NCBI GenBank assembly: GCA_947304155.1 | Contig: CAMZAD010000002.1 | Coordinates: 124,001 to 188,000 of the forward strand | From: an uncultured Candidatus Saccharibacteria bacterium | Lineage (GTDB): Bacteria > Patescibacteriota > Saccharimonadia > Saccharimonadales > Saccharimonadaceae | Reading direction: 5' to 3' | DNA length: 64,000 bases | In this document: positions 28,103 through 35,941 of the stretch, piece by piece | Layout: every line of letters begins with the position of its first letter | Position numbering within the stretch: the stretch's first letter is position 1 | Translations under genes and position numbers: made by a program | Notes under the pieces: model-generated | What the model saw: the letters and a program-made list of their open reading frames with translations, nothing else | Databases searched by the model: none | Told to the model about the DNA's origin: nothing

Positions 28103-29219
28103 AGCTTTCCTGAAAATCGTTAAGAAAAATCTCTGGCTGATTATTATGTATTCTGCAATTCTGGTTTTTTGCGTGGTTGGGAACAATCATACTAGTACGG
28201 GTATCACAAACTTTACTGCAACAAAGCCACAAGTTTTGGTTTATGACCATGACGAATCGGAAATCTCAAAAAATCTCACAAAATACATTTATGATAGATC
28301 AAATCAGCCAAAAATCGCAGACCGCGACGATGGTCTTGATGATGCTCTTTATTATAACAATGTCGACTATGTAATCTTCCTTGAAAAAGATTTTGGCAAA
28401 AAAGTCGCAAATGGCGAGAAGCCAAAGATTGAAGTTAAATCCGCTAAGAACTACGATGCTTATCTTGCTGAAACAATTTTGAATCGCTATATGGGCGTAG
28501 TGAATAGTATTGCTCCGGCTAGTGAAACGGAAATTGTAAAGAGCGCCGAAGTAGTTCTTAAGAATGAAACTAAAGCTGAGCTTACGACTAAAATCGATAC
28601 AACCGCACTTTCTAATCTCGCTCGCTTCTTTACTTTTCTAAATTATCCAATTATTGCCGGCCTAGTCTTTATGGTGGCATATACAACCGCAAGTTTCAAA
28701 CGCGAGATGACAAAGAAACGCATGATGGTTTCAGCTACCAGTTATCGTTCAATTAATTCAAAACTTTTGATTTATAACTACGGCATCGCAATGATTTTGC
28801 TTGTGATGTATATCGTTTTGGGTTTGATTTTAAATGGCGACATGATGTTCACGTCCTATGGTTGGCTGATGATTCTCAACGCCGCATTTATGTCGGTTTT
28901 TGCAACTACTTTTGCTCTTCTTCTTACTAATCTTCTTCATAGTAACAATGCTATCCTCGCAGTTGTGAACGTTACGGCAATTGGTTCAAGCTTCCTTGCG
29001 GGCGTTTTTGTTCCAATTGAGTGGATGCCAGAAGCAGTCGTGAACCTTGGTCGCATTTTGCCAAGCTACTATTATACAAATAGCAACACAGTTCTTACCA
29101 GTATTGAAGAGTTTAATTTTGAGACTCTCCAGCCAGTCTTTATTAATCTCGCAGTCTTGCTTGGCGCAACAATTATTACGATTATTATAAACAATATTCT
29201 CACAAAAAAGCAAAAATAA
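28089..29219 (+). CDS. ABC-2 type exporter, permease subunit 2
   Basis: A 376-residue membrane protein with the same layout as its neighbour: helix 1 near 12-30, an extracellular domain (PQVLVYDHDESEISKNL), then helices from about 190 onward, ending in a helix and basic tail. An AGGAGG site lies inside the upstream gene. The two permeases probably form a heterodimer with two copies of the ATPase. Confidence 0.88.
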   Translation: MTTFKAFLKIVKKNLWLIIMYSAILVFCVVGNNHTSTGITNFTATKPQVLVYDHDESEISKNLTKYIYDRSNQPKIADRDDGLDDALYYNNVDYVIFLEKDFGKKVANGEKPKIEVKSAKNYDAYLAETILNRYMGVVNSIAPASETEIVKSAEVVLKNETKAELTTKIDTTALSNLARFFTFLNYPIIAGLVFMVAYTTASFKREMTKKRMMVSATSYRSINSKLLIYNYGIAMILLVMYIVLGLILNGDMMFTSYGWLMILNAAFMSVFATTFALLLTNLLHSNNAILAVVNVTAIGSSFLAGVFVPIEWMPEAVVNLGRILPSYYYTNSNTVLTSIEEFNFETLQPVFINLAVLLGATIITIIINNILTKKQK

Positions 29220-29229
29220 AAAAATAAGC

Positions 29230-29258
29230 TTGACCACTACGCAAAAAAGTGCTATAAG
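29230..29258 (+). promoter_or_regulatory. Promoter for leader peptide and MFS transporter
   Basis: TTGACC (29230-29235), 17-base spacer ending TGC, TATAAG (29253-29258). It lies six bases before the leader-peptide ATG at 29265. Confidence 0.75.
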
Positions 29259-29264
29259 AGTAGT

Positions 29265-29363
29265 ATGAGCAATAATAATTTTAATACCAGCATTGTCTAC
29301 GTCGCCACATTGGAATGGGGCGCCCTTGCTATGCCAAAAATTATTATCGCGGAAACTGTCTAA
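29265..29363 (+). CDS. Putative 32-residue leader peptide upstream of MFS transporter
   Basis: A short frame that starts exactly where the promoter predicts transcription to begin, so it would be translated from a leaderless message. It starts MSNNNFNTSIVYV and ends KIIIAETV; no domain is recognised. The stop codon lies 11 bases before an 11-bp hairpin, and a second hairpin follows before the transporter's ribosome site. This resembles the layout of leader peptides that control antibiotic-resistance genes by ribosome stalling (erm, msr and vga leaders). That role is inferred from position only. Confidence 0.6.
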   Translation: MSNNNFNTSIVYVATLEWGALAMPKIIIAETV

Positions 29364-29373
29364 GTCTTGTAAA

Positions 29374-29457
29374 TCTAGATAAGTTCCAAAAGCGACTTAT
29401 CTAGAGAAAAATACATCGCCTTTGAAATTTATCTAGCCGTATAAGAAAACGGCTAGA
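29374..29457 (+). promoter_or_regulatory. Paired hairpins, probable attenuator
   Basis: Arm 1 TCTAGATAAGT (29374-29384) pairs perfectly with arm 2 ACTTATCTAGA (29395-29405). Arm 3 TCTAGCCGT (29432-29440) pairs perfectly with arm 4 ACGGCTAGA (29449-29457), followed by CTTTTC. Arm 1 can instead pair with TTATCTAG (29429-29436) next to arm 3, so two mutually exclusive folds exist. The ribosome site AAGGAGGG follows at 29481. Confidence 0.7.
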
Positions 29458-29495
29458 ACTTTTCATACTATATTAACCTAAAGGAGGGTATAAAA

Positions 29496-30662
29496 ATGAA
29501 GAAAGGCAACTCAAAAAGAAACTCGAGATTGGTGATGTTGGAATCCGCTTTGACGGCTGCTATTTTGAGCATCCCAATCATGACCCCGTTCTACAACAGC
29601 ATCGGCCTCAACCAGGCGGAAATCGCGTTGTCTCAGATCGCATTTACGATCGTGGTAATGCTCCTTAATATTCCTCTTGGCTTTGTGGCGGATCGGTTCA
29701 GTCGTAAATGGGCGAACGTCATCGGCGACTTCCTTGTCGGCACCGCGCTCCTGCTCTATTCTAACTCTCATAGCTTTTGGTTTGTTGTCGTCTGTGAATC
29801 AATTTGTGGCGTAGGCTGCGCACTCTCTCAGGGTGTTGACTCTACACTTTTAAAACATTTCACAGGTAAAACCGACAAATCCGGCAAGTTATTTAAGAAC
29901 AAGTTTGCGAGGATGAATTCATATAACTATCTCGTCTCGCTCTTAGTAACTTTGCTCGGTGGTCCAATTGGCGCAATTAGCTTTAGACTTGCTATCGCAG
30001 TATCTTCAATTCCATTTTATATTGGCTCGATTGTCAGTATCTTCATTGAAGATGATAGTGAGAAACTTGAGGCGAACGAAGCTCCAGTAAAAGACATCGT
30101 GAAGCTCGTAAAGCGCAATCTTAAAAACTCAAAGCTTCGTCTTAGAATCGCAGCATACGCAGTGTCGTCCGAAGTCACACATGGCATTATCTGGGTATTT
30201 ACTCCGCTGATGTTAAGTGTGGGTGTGCCGCTTTCAGTCGTCTCGATTGGCTGGGTAATAAACAGTCTTGCCTCATTCGTTGGGTCAAGAGCCGCAGAGC
30301 GTTATGCTAAGCGATTCAAAGAATGGCAAATCTTTACTATTCCAGTTGCGCTCGTAGTTTTCGCAAGTTCCGTAATGTTAATTAATCTTAATGCCTTTAC
30401 GGTCTTCTTCTACGCGCTGTTTGGCCTTGCGCTTGGATGGCGCTCAGCTACAATGATGCCGTTCGTCAAAGAACACATTAAAGACTCGGAACAGAGCTCA
30501 GTAGAATCACTTACTCGAGTTGTATCGCAGCTACTCTATATCTGTGTTGTGTGGATTATTAACCGCGCTGCCGATATTGAGTTAAGCTACGCACTAGTTG
30601 CAACTATTGTAATCTTCGTTCCGCTCGCTATTCCTATCGCTTTGAAGCTACGCAAGGAATAG
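29496..30662 (+). CDS. MFS transporter, probable efflux pump
   Basis: A 388-residue protein with about 12 hydrophobic segments. The MFS loop 2-3 motif is present as LGFVADRFSRKWANVIGD (near residue 65). A basic N-terminus (KKGNSKRNSR) faces the cytoplasm, and a charged middle loop with EDDSEKLEANEAPVKD joins the two halves. The leader-peptide and hairpin arrangement upstream suggests expression induced by a translation-blocking compound, which would make this a drug exporter; this is inference. Strong AAGGAGGG ribosome site. Codon use in the first third (more CTC, GGC, GTC) looks richer in G+C than the neighbouring ABC genes, which hints at acquisition. Confidence 0.88.
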   Translation: MKKGNSKRNSRLVMLESALTAAILSIPIMTPFYNSIGLNQAEIALSQIAFTIVVMLLNIPLGFVADRFSRKWANVIGDFLVGTALLLYSNSHSFWFVVVCESICGVGCALSQGVDSTLLKHFTGKTDKSGKLFKNKFARMNSYNYLVSLLVTLLGGPIGAISFRLAIAVSSIPFYIGSIVSIFIEDDSEKLEANEAPVKDIVKLVKRNLKNSKLRLRIAAYAVSSEVTHGIIWVFTPLMLSVGVPLSVVSIGWVINSLASFVGSRAAERYAKRFKEWQIFTIPVALVVFASSVMLINLNAFTVFFYALFGLALGWRSATMMPFVKEHIKDSEQSSVESLTRVVSQLLYICVVWIINRAADIELSYALVATIVIFVPLAIPIALKLRKE

Positions 30663-30666
30663 AAAG

Positions 30667-30696
30667 AAGCCTCGGCGAACTTTGCCGGGGCTTTTT
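30667..30696 (+). terminator. Intrinsic terminator after MFS gene
   Basis: AAGCCTCGGC pairs with GCCGGGGCTT (one T-G pair), followed by T residues. Confidence 0.85.
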
Positions 30697-30721
30697 GTGG
30701 ACTTAAAGCATAAGAAAAACG

Positions 30722-30750
30722 TTGCAAAAAACCATAACCTTTGCTACATT
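30722..30750 (+). promoter_or_regulatory. Promoter for adhesin-like gene
   Basis: TTGCAA (30722-30727), 17-base spacer ending TGC, TACATT (30745-30750). A GGAG site lies 12 bases before the ATG at 30783. Confidence 0.5.
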
Positions 30751-30782
30751 TAAAATAAGCATAATTGGAGTGTGCTATAAAT

Positions 30783-32537
30783 ATGGGAAAAACTGCGAAA
30801 CGATTCGTTATTGTTGCACTTTTCTGGGCAGTGCTTTCTTTTGCATTTACACAAAATGTTTCCGCTGCCGACGTTTCGGGTAATTTTACTGTCACTGAGG
30901 CACACCTTTATCGTGGCAAGACTAATGGCTATGAACTTAGCGCCGAAAATGGCGTTGCTGCTGGCACGACCTTCCACGCAATCATTAAGTGGGAATATAA
31001 TTCAGAAATGCCAATCGCCGATGGCGACACTGTCTCATTTAATTTTGGTACTGGCGATGTTAATACTGTTGGCACGCATTATACAATTAGGGATAGCAAA
31101 GACCTTGATATTATCTCTGAAAATGATGAAAAAATCGGCGTCTGGAGTGTAAAAAATAAGAAAATCTACATTAAATTTTCTGATGCATCGGTTGGGAAAT
31201 ATTCGCTCTCCGGTGTAATTAGTACCGCACCTGATAGCTATGCCACCTCATGTATTGCAACAGACAAGCTCGTGAAATTCATTATTGCAGACAAAGAAGT
31301 TGAGTTTACGAAATTAAAAAGCACTAGCCTAGGTAAACTTTCTGATACCTATACTGTTGGAAATATTGCAACAAATGGCATGATTTATCATGTCTATCAT
31401 TCTCCTGGTATTACGATGAATGAAATGTATATTGGTAACGGCCAGACTCCACTAAGTAATAAGGCAAAATTCTCAAGCCTTTCGTATGAGGCTACGTTTA
31501 GTAATCAAGCAACAAGTATCAATGCCTATGTCTTTGCCGTGGCATCAATCCCAAGATTATTAACAGACACCAGTGGTGGCGCTGCAAAAGACAGTATCTG
31601 GCTTAATATTACTAGCTTATTTAGGAAGAAAACTCAAGCCGCCGGCCAAAGTTATGATGATTTTTACAATAGTTTGTCCGATAGGGAATATGGAATCTAC
31701 TCTTATAGTGATGGCCGCAAAAGTGTCGCAGTGAAGCTCGGCTCGCAACCAAGCGACATTACGTACGCTGAAGCGATAACTGCCTCAAAGAAGAACTATT
31801 CTCGTCTCAGCAACGCCTATCCGTCTCTTCCAGAAGCCGCAGATTTAATTAATATTCTTGATGACCCAAATAATGTCGCGGGCGGCAAAGTTTTACACTT
31901 CGCAGTTCAAGTCAATGAAGAAATTCCAACGTCCACAACTAGCGCAACAGTTGTAAATACGGTTAAATACGACTATGAGAATGACTCAGACGAGAGTGAT
32001 TATAGTAAGGAAAATGACATCAATATTAGCTTAGGTGTAGCGACCGCTACGATTAATGAGAGGGAATTGTCTGACGACGAATCTGATGAAGATGCGGAAG
32101 ATGGTAACCAAGATGCAAACGACGAAAACAATGACACTCAGAATACTCCACAAGTTGGTAGCACTAGTGGCACTTCGGGCAACCAGAATTCCGGCTCAAA
32201 TTCAAACAATACAGCTTCAAATAATAGCGTGAGCCAGAGTTTTGCGGAAATCTTCAATACGGTTGCTGAATTGATTACTGAAAATACAACAGAAAGCACA
32301 ATCGAAGGTGTGAAAGAAATAATCGATACTGCCGAAGTTCCTGACTCGGACAAAAAGGATGAAAAATCTGCAAAAGATCTCTTGAAACAAACTGGCACTA
32401 CCGGCATTAAACTCGGCGGTAAAAGTGATGACGATTCGAATAGTAAAAACCTCTGGATTTTCTGGCTAATTATCTTATTAATCATCATTACTTATATTCT
32501 TTATCGTCGCGAAACTCGCCCACGCAGAGGTGAATAA
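30783..32537 (+). CDS. Adhesin-like surface protein with C-terminal membrane anchor
   Basis: A 584-residue exported protein. A signal peptide (residues 1-30) ends NVSAAD. The next 150 residues look like an SdrG/collagen-binding-type Ig domain (GDTVSFNFGTG, IGVWSVKNKKIYIKFSD, GKYSLSGVIS). A second beta region follows, then from about 425 a long low-complexity acidic D/E/N stalk and a GSNS-rich spacer. A C-terminal helix (about 560-580, LWIFWLIILLIIITYIL) ends in a basic tail RRETRPRRGE. There is no LPXTG motif, so it is membrane-held and not sortase-linked. TTG at 30765 is a possible longer start but lacks a site. The stop overlaps the phosphatase start. Confidence 0.82.
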   Translation: MGKTAKRFVIVALFWAVLSFAFTQNVSAADVSGNFTVTEAHLYRGKTNGYELSAENGVAAGTTFHAIIKWEYNSEMPIADGDTVSFNFGTGDVNTVGTHYTIRDSKDLDIISENDEKIGVWSVKNKKIYIKFSDASVGKYSLSGVISTAPDSYATSCIATDKLVKFIIADKEVEFTKLKSTSLGKLSDTYTVGNIATNGMIYHVYHSPGITMNEMYIGNGQTPLSNKAKFSSLSYEATFSNQATSINAYVFAVASIPRLLTDTSGGAAKDSIWLNITSLFRKKTQAAGQSYDDFYNSLSDREYGIYSYSDGRKSVAVKLGSQPSDITYAEAITASKKNYSRLSNAYPSLPEAADLINILDDPNNVAGGKVLHFAVQVNEEIPTSTTSATVVNTVKYDYENDSDESDYSKENDINISLGVATATINERELSDDESDEDAEDGNQDANDENNDTQNTPQVGSTSGTSGNQNSGSNSNNTASNNSVSQSFAEIFNTVAELITENTTESTIEGVKEIIDTAEVPDSDKKDEKSAKDLLKQTGTTGIKLGGKSDDDSNSKNLWIFWLIILLIIITYILYRRETRPRRGE

Positions 32538-33073
32538 TGAAACTGTTTTTAGTTAGGCACGGTCAAACCAATTGGAATATTCGCAAAATCGCTCAGGGGC
32601 GAACCGATATTCCACTCAATGAAACTGGCATTGCGCAGGCGGAGGAGCTGCGAGATAAGATTAAAGATCGGAAATTCGATGTCTGTTTTACGTCGCCACT
32701 AATTCGCGCTAAACAAACAGCTGAAATTTTGGTTAACGGAAAATGTCCAATTATTGTAGATGACCTTTTGATGGAACGTAGCTTTGGTAAGTTTGAAGGG
32801 ACAAGTCCGAGCTATGAAGACTGGGTTATGCCATGGACCTTTGGCTACAATAATGACGAACTCCAGATGGAACCGCTTGAACATCTTTTTACTCGTACGA
32901 AGAAATTCTTAGAGAAAGTTAAGGCTACCTATCCGGACGACGCTAGAATTCTAGTTGTGAGCCATGGTGGCACGCTAAAAACGATGCACTATAATATTGT
33001 CGGCTATGACGAACATACAAACATCATTGATGTGCATTTTCACAACGGTGATTTGTATGAATATGAGATCTAG
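32537..33073 (+). CDS. Histidine phosphatase family protein (phosphoglycerate mutase-like)
   Basis: A 178-residue protein with the catalytic RHG motif (VRHGQTNWN, H8), FTSPLIRAKQTAEIL and the second catalytic histidine in VVSHGGTLKTM. The family includes cofactor-dependent phosphoglycerate mutases and broad phosphatases (CobC, GpmB-like). The short length and missing mutase loops favour a phosphatase. It overlaps the adhesin gene by one base. Confidence 0.9.
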   Translation: MKLFLVRHGQTNWNIRKIAQGRTDIPLNETGIAQAEELRDKIKDRKFDVCFTSPLIRAKQTAEILVNGKCPIIVDDLLMERSFGKFEGTSPSYEDWVMPWTFGYNNDELQMEPLEHLFTRTKKFLEKVKATYPDDARILVVSHGGTLKTMHYNIVGYDEHTNIIDVHFHNGDLYEYEI

Positions 33074-33102
33074 CGCATCGTATCTGTAAAAGAGTAAGCG
33101 TC

Positions 33103-33131
33103 TTGACTTTTTTGCAAAAATATGCTACAAT
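33103..33131 (+). promoter_or_regulatory. Consensus promoter for the hairpin-led accessory gene
   Basis: TTGACT (33103-33108), 17-base spacer with a GCAAAAATATGC stretch, TACAAT (33126-33131). Very similar to the promoter at 63255-63283 on the other strand. Confidence 0.8.
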
Positions 33132-33184
33132 ACAAGGATAAAGCCAAATTAAAAAGACTTTATCGAACATCATAAATAGTTTTC

Positions 33185-33202
33185 GAGAGAAATCTCTTTT
33201 TT
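33185..33202 (+). promoter_or_regulatory. Short terminator-like hairpin in leader
   Basis: GAGA and TCTC around a short AT loop, followed by six T residues; it sits between the promoter and the large hairpin. It could act as an attenuator, but the stem is very short. Confidence 0.35.
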
Positions 33203-33207
33203 GCCTG

Positions 33208-33251
33208 TTTTGAGTTGGCTCAGAGTGAGGGGGTTCTGAGCCGGCTCAAAA
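33208..33251 (+). promoter_or_regulatory. Large leader hairpin with G5 loop
   Basis: TTTTGAG (33208-33214), TT, GGCTCAGA (33217-33224) pair with TCTGAGCC (33235-33242), GG, CTCAAAA (33245-33251). The TT/GG step can form two G-U pairs, giving a 17-pair stem. The ten-base loop GTGAGGGGGT contains five G residues. It lies in the roughly 185-base leader of the gene at 33323. Confidence 0.8.
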
Positions 33252-33322
33252 ACGAGCTGGACTTTAGGACCGAGAGTGGCCCAATTTACCGGCCCGGATT
33301 AGGGCAGAAAAGGAGGTTGCAT

Positions 33323-33922
33323 ATGGCAACACAAAGAATATTTGTTGGTAACACGAACGGCGAAAGAGTAAATGTAGGTAATGCAATGAGTACCACCTAC
33401 ACTTACAATCCAGAGACCAAGGTCTTAAAGGTCTTTTGGAAACGGGGTGAGCCCGTCGTTATGCAAAATGTCGCCGAGGGGGAACTCATTTGGGTGAACT
33501 GCAATGGAAGTATTCCTGATGTAAAGCGAGCAAAGCTTCCGCGCAGGAAGGCTGATTGTCTGGCCTGGTTGCTTGATTTTCCTAAGGAAACTCGTGTCCA
33601 CTCGAAAGAGGAATACGAGAATCTCCTCGATCGCCAGCGCGAAGAGTGCTACTGGTGGAATTACCAGGAGTATGCATGCAATGACGAACGGTGGGGGATA
33701 ACCCTATGCAACAGACCGGACTGCGGTGGCGTATGTCACATTGCATGTTTCATCTCTGACGCCGCAGCTGAGAACAAAGAAACTGTAAAACAGATTCTCA
33801 AAGCTTGGGATGAAATCAGATGGATGTACTTCCCGAAAGATTTTGTTCAAGGCGTCCTCAGGGACAGATTCGGTTTTTCCGAATTTGATCTTCAGGAGGT
33901 TGACTCCTATATCGGAAACTAA
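33323..33922 (+). CDS. Accessory protein of unknown function
   Basis: A 199-residue soluble protein that I do not recognise. The first 75 residues are beta-rich (STTYTYNPETKVLKVFWKRGEPVVMQ). The middle is rich in Trp, Cys and charged residues (REECYWWNYQEYACNDERW), followed by CNRPDCGGVCHIACF, a cluster of four cysteines that could bind metal. The C-terminal part is helical. The start at 33323 is fixed by AAGGAGG; the longer frame to 33215 runs through the leader hairpin and is rejected. The conventional promoter, long structured leader and terminator make it a self-contained unit. Confidence 0.75.
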   Translation: MATQRIFVGNTNGERVNVGNAMSTTYTYNPETKVLKVFWKRGEPVVMQNVAEGELIWVNCNGSIPDVKRAKLPRRKADCLAWLLDFPKETRVHSKEEYENLLDRQREECYWWNYQEYACNDERWGITLCNRPDCGGVCHIACFISDAAAENKETVKQILKAWDEIRWMYFPKDFVQGVLRDRFGFSEFDLQEVDSYIGN

Positions 33923-33930
33923 TGTTCTAC

Positions 33931-33960
33931 CCCCGGACTTCGGTCCGGGGCGCTTTTTTT
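33931..33960 (+). terminator. Strong intrinsic terminator
   Basis: CCCCGGAC and GTCCGGGG around a TTCG tetraloop, then a run of seven T residues. Confidence 0.93.
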
Positions 33961-34027
33961 ATTCCGTGCCAGAATAACGTTGTTATATTTTATTGAAAAT
34001 AAATTCAACTAATATATTTTTAAAAAC

Positions 34028-34048
34028 AAAAAAGCCCCGAAGGGTTTT
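34028..34048 (-). terminator. Terminator after tRNA-Phe
   Basis: On the minus strand AAAACCC and GGGGCTTTTTT around a TTC loop; it follows the tRNA 3' end by a few bases. Confidence 0.6.
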
Positions 34049-34049
34049 G

Positions 34050-34125
34050 TGGTGGCGCCGACTGGACTTGAACCAGTGACACGCGGCTCTTCAGGCCGCT
34101 GCTCTACCAGCTGAGCTACAGCGCC
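34050..34125 (-). tRNA. tRNA-Phe (GAA)
   Basis: A full cloverleaf on the minus strand: acceptor GGCGCTG/CGGCGCC, D-arm AGCTCAGCTGGTAGAGC, anticodon loop CTGAAGA with GAA, T-loop TTCAAGT. CCA is encoded. Confidence 0.97.
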
Positions 34126-34141
34126 AACGGAATCTTTTTCT

Positions 34142-34150
34142 ATTATAGCA
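34142..34150 (-). promoter_or_regulatory. tRNA-Phe promoter, extended -10
   Basis: TGCTATAAT on the minus strand, about 16 bases before the tRNA 5' end. Confidence 0.65.
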
Positions 34151-34214
34151 TAATCTATCTTAATATCAACTATAATTTCCGCGGAGTTAAATGCAGGAAT
34201 GCCTGTTGAAAAAA

Positions 34215-34243
34215 TTGACAAAACATAGTGTTTATGCTATAAT
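34215..34243 (+). promoter_or_regulatory. Consensus leaderless promoter
   Basis: TTGACA (34215-34220), 17-base spacer ending TGC, TATAAT (34238-34243), six bases before the ATG at 34250. It is the best full-consensus example of the leaderless layout. Confidence 0.85.
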
Positions 34244-34249
34244 AGATAT

Positions 34250-34507
34250 ATGGATAAAATGAAACAAGAAATCGAGAATATTAAAGCTCGTAATAAACGC
34301 GTTGAACTTGATAAGGCATGGGAGACTAGTTGGATTCGCAGAATCTGTATTATGATCTTAACCTATATTATCGTTGTTATTTACTCATTTGTGATTAAAA
34401 ATACCGATAATATCTTCTTAAGTTCACTCGTCCCAGTTATTGGTTTTACGCTCTCAACACTTTCCTTGAAAGCTGTTCGTAAAATCTGGGAAAAGTCTGT
34501 AAAATAA
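34250..34507 (+). CDS. Small membrane protein with two helices
   Basis: An 85-residue protein: a charged helical N-terminus (KQEIENIKARNKRVELDKAWETS), then two hydrophobic segments (about 31-49 and 55-72), and a basic end. I do not recognise a function. It has a near-perfect promoter and its own terminator, so it is probably well expressed. Confidence 0.8.
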   Translation: MDKMKQEIENIKARNKRVELDKAWETSWIRRICIMILTYIIVVIYSFVIKNTDNIFLSSLVPVIGFTLSTLSLKAVRKIWEKSVK

Positions 34508-34529
34508 CTCATATTCAGAGTTTTAAAAA

Positions 34530-34556
34530 GAATCCGGGAAAACCGGGTTCTTTTTT
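34530..34556 (+). terminator. Intrinsic terminator
   Basis: GAATCCGG pairs with CCGGGTTC (one T-G pair) around GAAAA, then six T residues. Confidence 0.88.
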
Positions 34557-34621
34557 GCAGACCTTATTGGTTTCAAGGCAGCCTCTAAAATCATCTCGTG
34601 GACGAAAAAGAAAATTCATTA

Positions 34622-34627
34622 TATAAT
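34622..34627 (+). promoter_or_regulatory. -10 box for hisS
   Basis: TATAAT nine bases before the ATG at 34637; leader about two bases. Confidence 0.55.
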
Positions 34628-34636
34628 ATATTTACT

Positions 34637-35941
34637 ATGAAAAAATTTAATACATCCCCAATTTCTGGTATGCAAGAGCTGACTCCAGCTAAGCAGGCCA
34701 TTTTCGACAAACTTAAAAACGAGATTGCTGGGGTGTATCATGCGCACGGTTTTCTCTCTATCGAGACGCCAATTATTGACCGCACCGAGATTCTTCTCGC
34801 AAAGGCCGGCGGCGATACTGAGAAACAGATTTACAAGGTCGTAAAAACGGCCGAGACTGCGGATGATGCGGACCAAGCACTCCGCTTCGACCATACCGTA
34901 CCTCTCGCGCGCTATGTTGTTGAACACGAAAATGATTTAACTTTTCCATTTAAAGTCACTCAAATCGGCCGCAACTTCCGTGGTGAACGCGCCCAAAGAG
35001 GTCGTTTCCGCGAGTTTTATCAACTCGACGTTGATGTGATTGGTCGCGACAACCTTAGTGTTGCTTATGATGCCGAAGTAATTAAGACCGCTTACGACGC
35101 TTACTCAAAGTTTATTAAGGCGGAAGCAAAAATCCGCGTTTCAAACCGTAAAATCTTGACTGGTCTCCTTCAAGAGCTCGGCCTTAGCGCAAAGTCGGAA
35201 GATATTTTTGGCGTAATTGACCACGCTGAAAAAGTCCCAAAAGAGAAGACTCTTGCCGCCTTTGAAGAGCTTTGCCTCAGTAATAATGAAATTGAAACTC
35301 TAACTAAGTTCATGGCGATTAACGGCGATAAGGAACAAGTTGTTGCTGGACTTAAAGCGCTAAACATTACAAATGAAATCTTCACGCTTGGCGTGGAAGA
35401 GCTTGAAACTGTCCTAGGCTTGCTTGAAATGCAAGGCCTTAAGGGAACCGCAATCGGCGACATGTTGATTGTTCGTGGTCTTGATTACTACACTGGCACC
35501 GTTTTTGAAACCTTCCTGCCAGAATATCGCGAAATCGGTTCAATCTGCTCTGGCGGTCGCTACGAAAACCTCGCCAGCAATTATACGGACCAAAAATTCC
35601 CAGGCGTTGGTGCTTCAATCGGCCTTACTAGACTCTTCTCGGTCCTTGGTGAAAACAATCTTATCGACCTCGAAGCTGAAAAACCAATCGACCTCGTTTT
35701 GATTCCATTCTCAACTCAAGAATATAGCTACACGATTGAACTCGCAAACAAACTTCGTGGCTGCGGCAAATCTGTTGATATTAACTTCACTGATAAAAAA
35801 GTTGGCGATAAATTCACCTACGCTGCAAAAATTGCTAAATTCGCCTCTGTTATTGGCGGAAACGAAGTTGAAACTGGAAACATTGAAGTCAAAAATCTCG
35901 AGACCAGCGAAAAACTAAAACTCGAAGATTATATTAGATAA
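34637..35941 (+). CDS. hisS: Histidyl-tRNA synthetase
   Basis: A 434-residue class II synthetase. Motif 1 region FLSIETPIID, LRFDHTVPLARYV, motif 2 QIGRNFRGERAQRGRFREFYQLDVDVIG, the histidine-binding LIVRGLDYYTGTVFE, motif 3 GGRYENL with GASIGLTRL, and a C-terminal anticodon-binding domain. A GTG-initiated extension to 34598 is rejected because it spans the -10 box. The stop overlaps the start of the methyltransferase gene by one base. Confidence 0.97.
   Translation: MKKFNTSPISGMQELTPAKQAIFDKLKNEIAGVYHAHGFLSIETPIIDRTEILLAKAGGDTEKQIYKVVKTAETADDADQALRFDHTVPLARYVVEHENDLTFPFKVTQIGRNFRGERAQRGRFREFYQLDVDVIGRDNLSVAYDAEVIKTAYDAYSKFIKAEAKIRVSNRKILTGLLQELGLSAKSEDIFGVIDHAEKVPKEKTLAAFEELCLSNNEIETLTKFMAINGDKEQVVAGLKALNITNEIFTLGVEELETVLGLLEMQGLKGTAIGDMLIVRGLDYYTGTVFETFLPEYREIGSICSGGRYENLASNYTDQKFPGVGASIGLTRLFSVLGENNLIDLEAEKPIDLVLIPFSTQEYSYTIELANKLRGCGKSVDINFTDKKVGDKFTYAAKIAKFASVIGGNEVETGNIEVKNLETSEKLKLEDYIR

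Noticed and set aside
33215..33322. N-terminal extension of the accessory protein through the leader hairpin
   Set aside because: A strong AAGGAGG site directly precedes the ATG at 33323 and the extension lies in a 17-pair hairpin.
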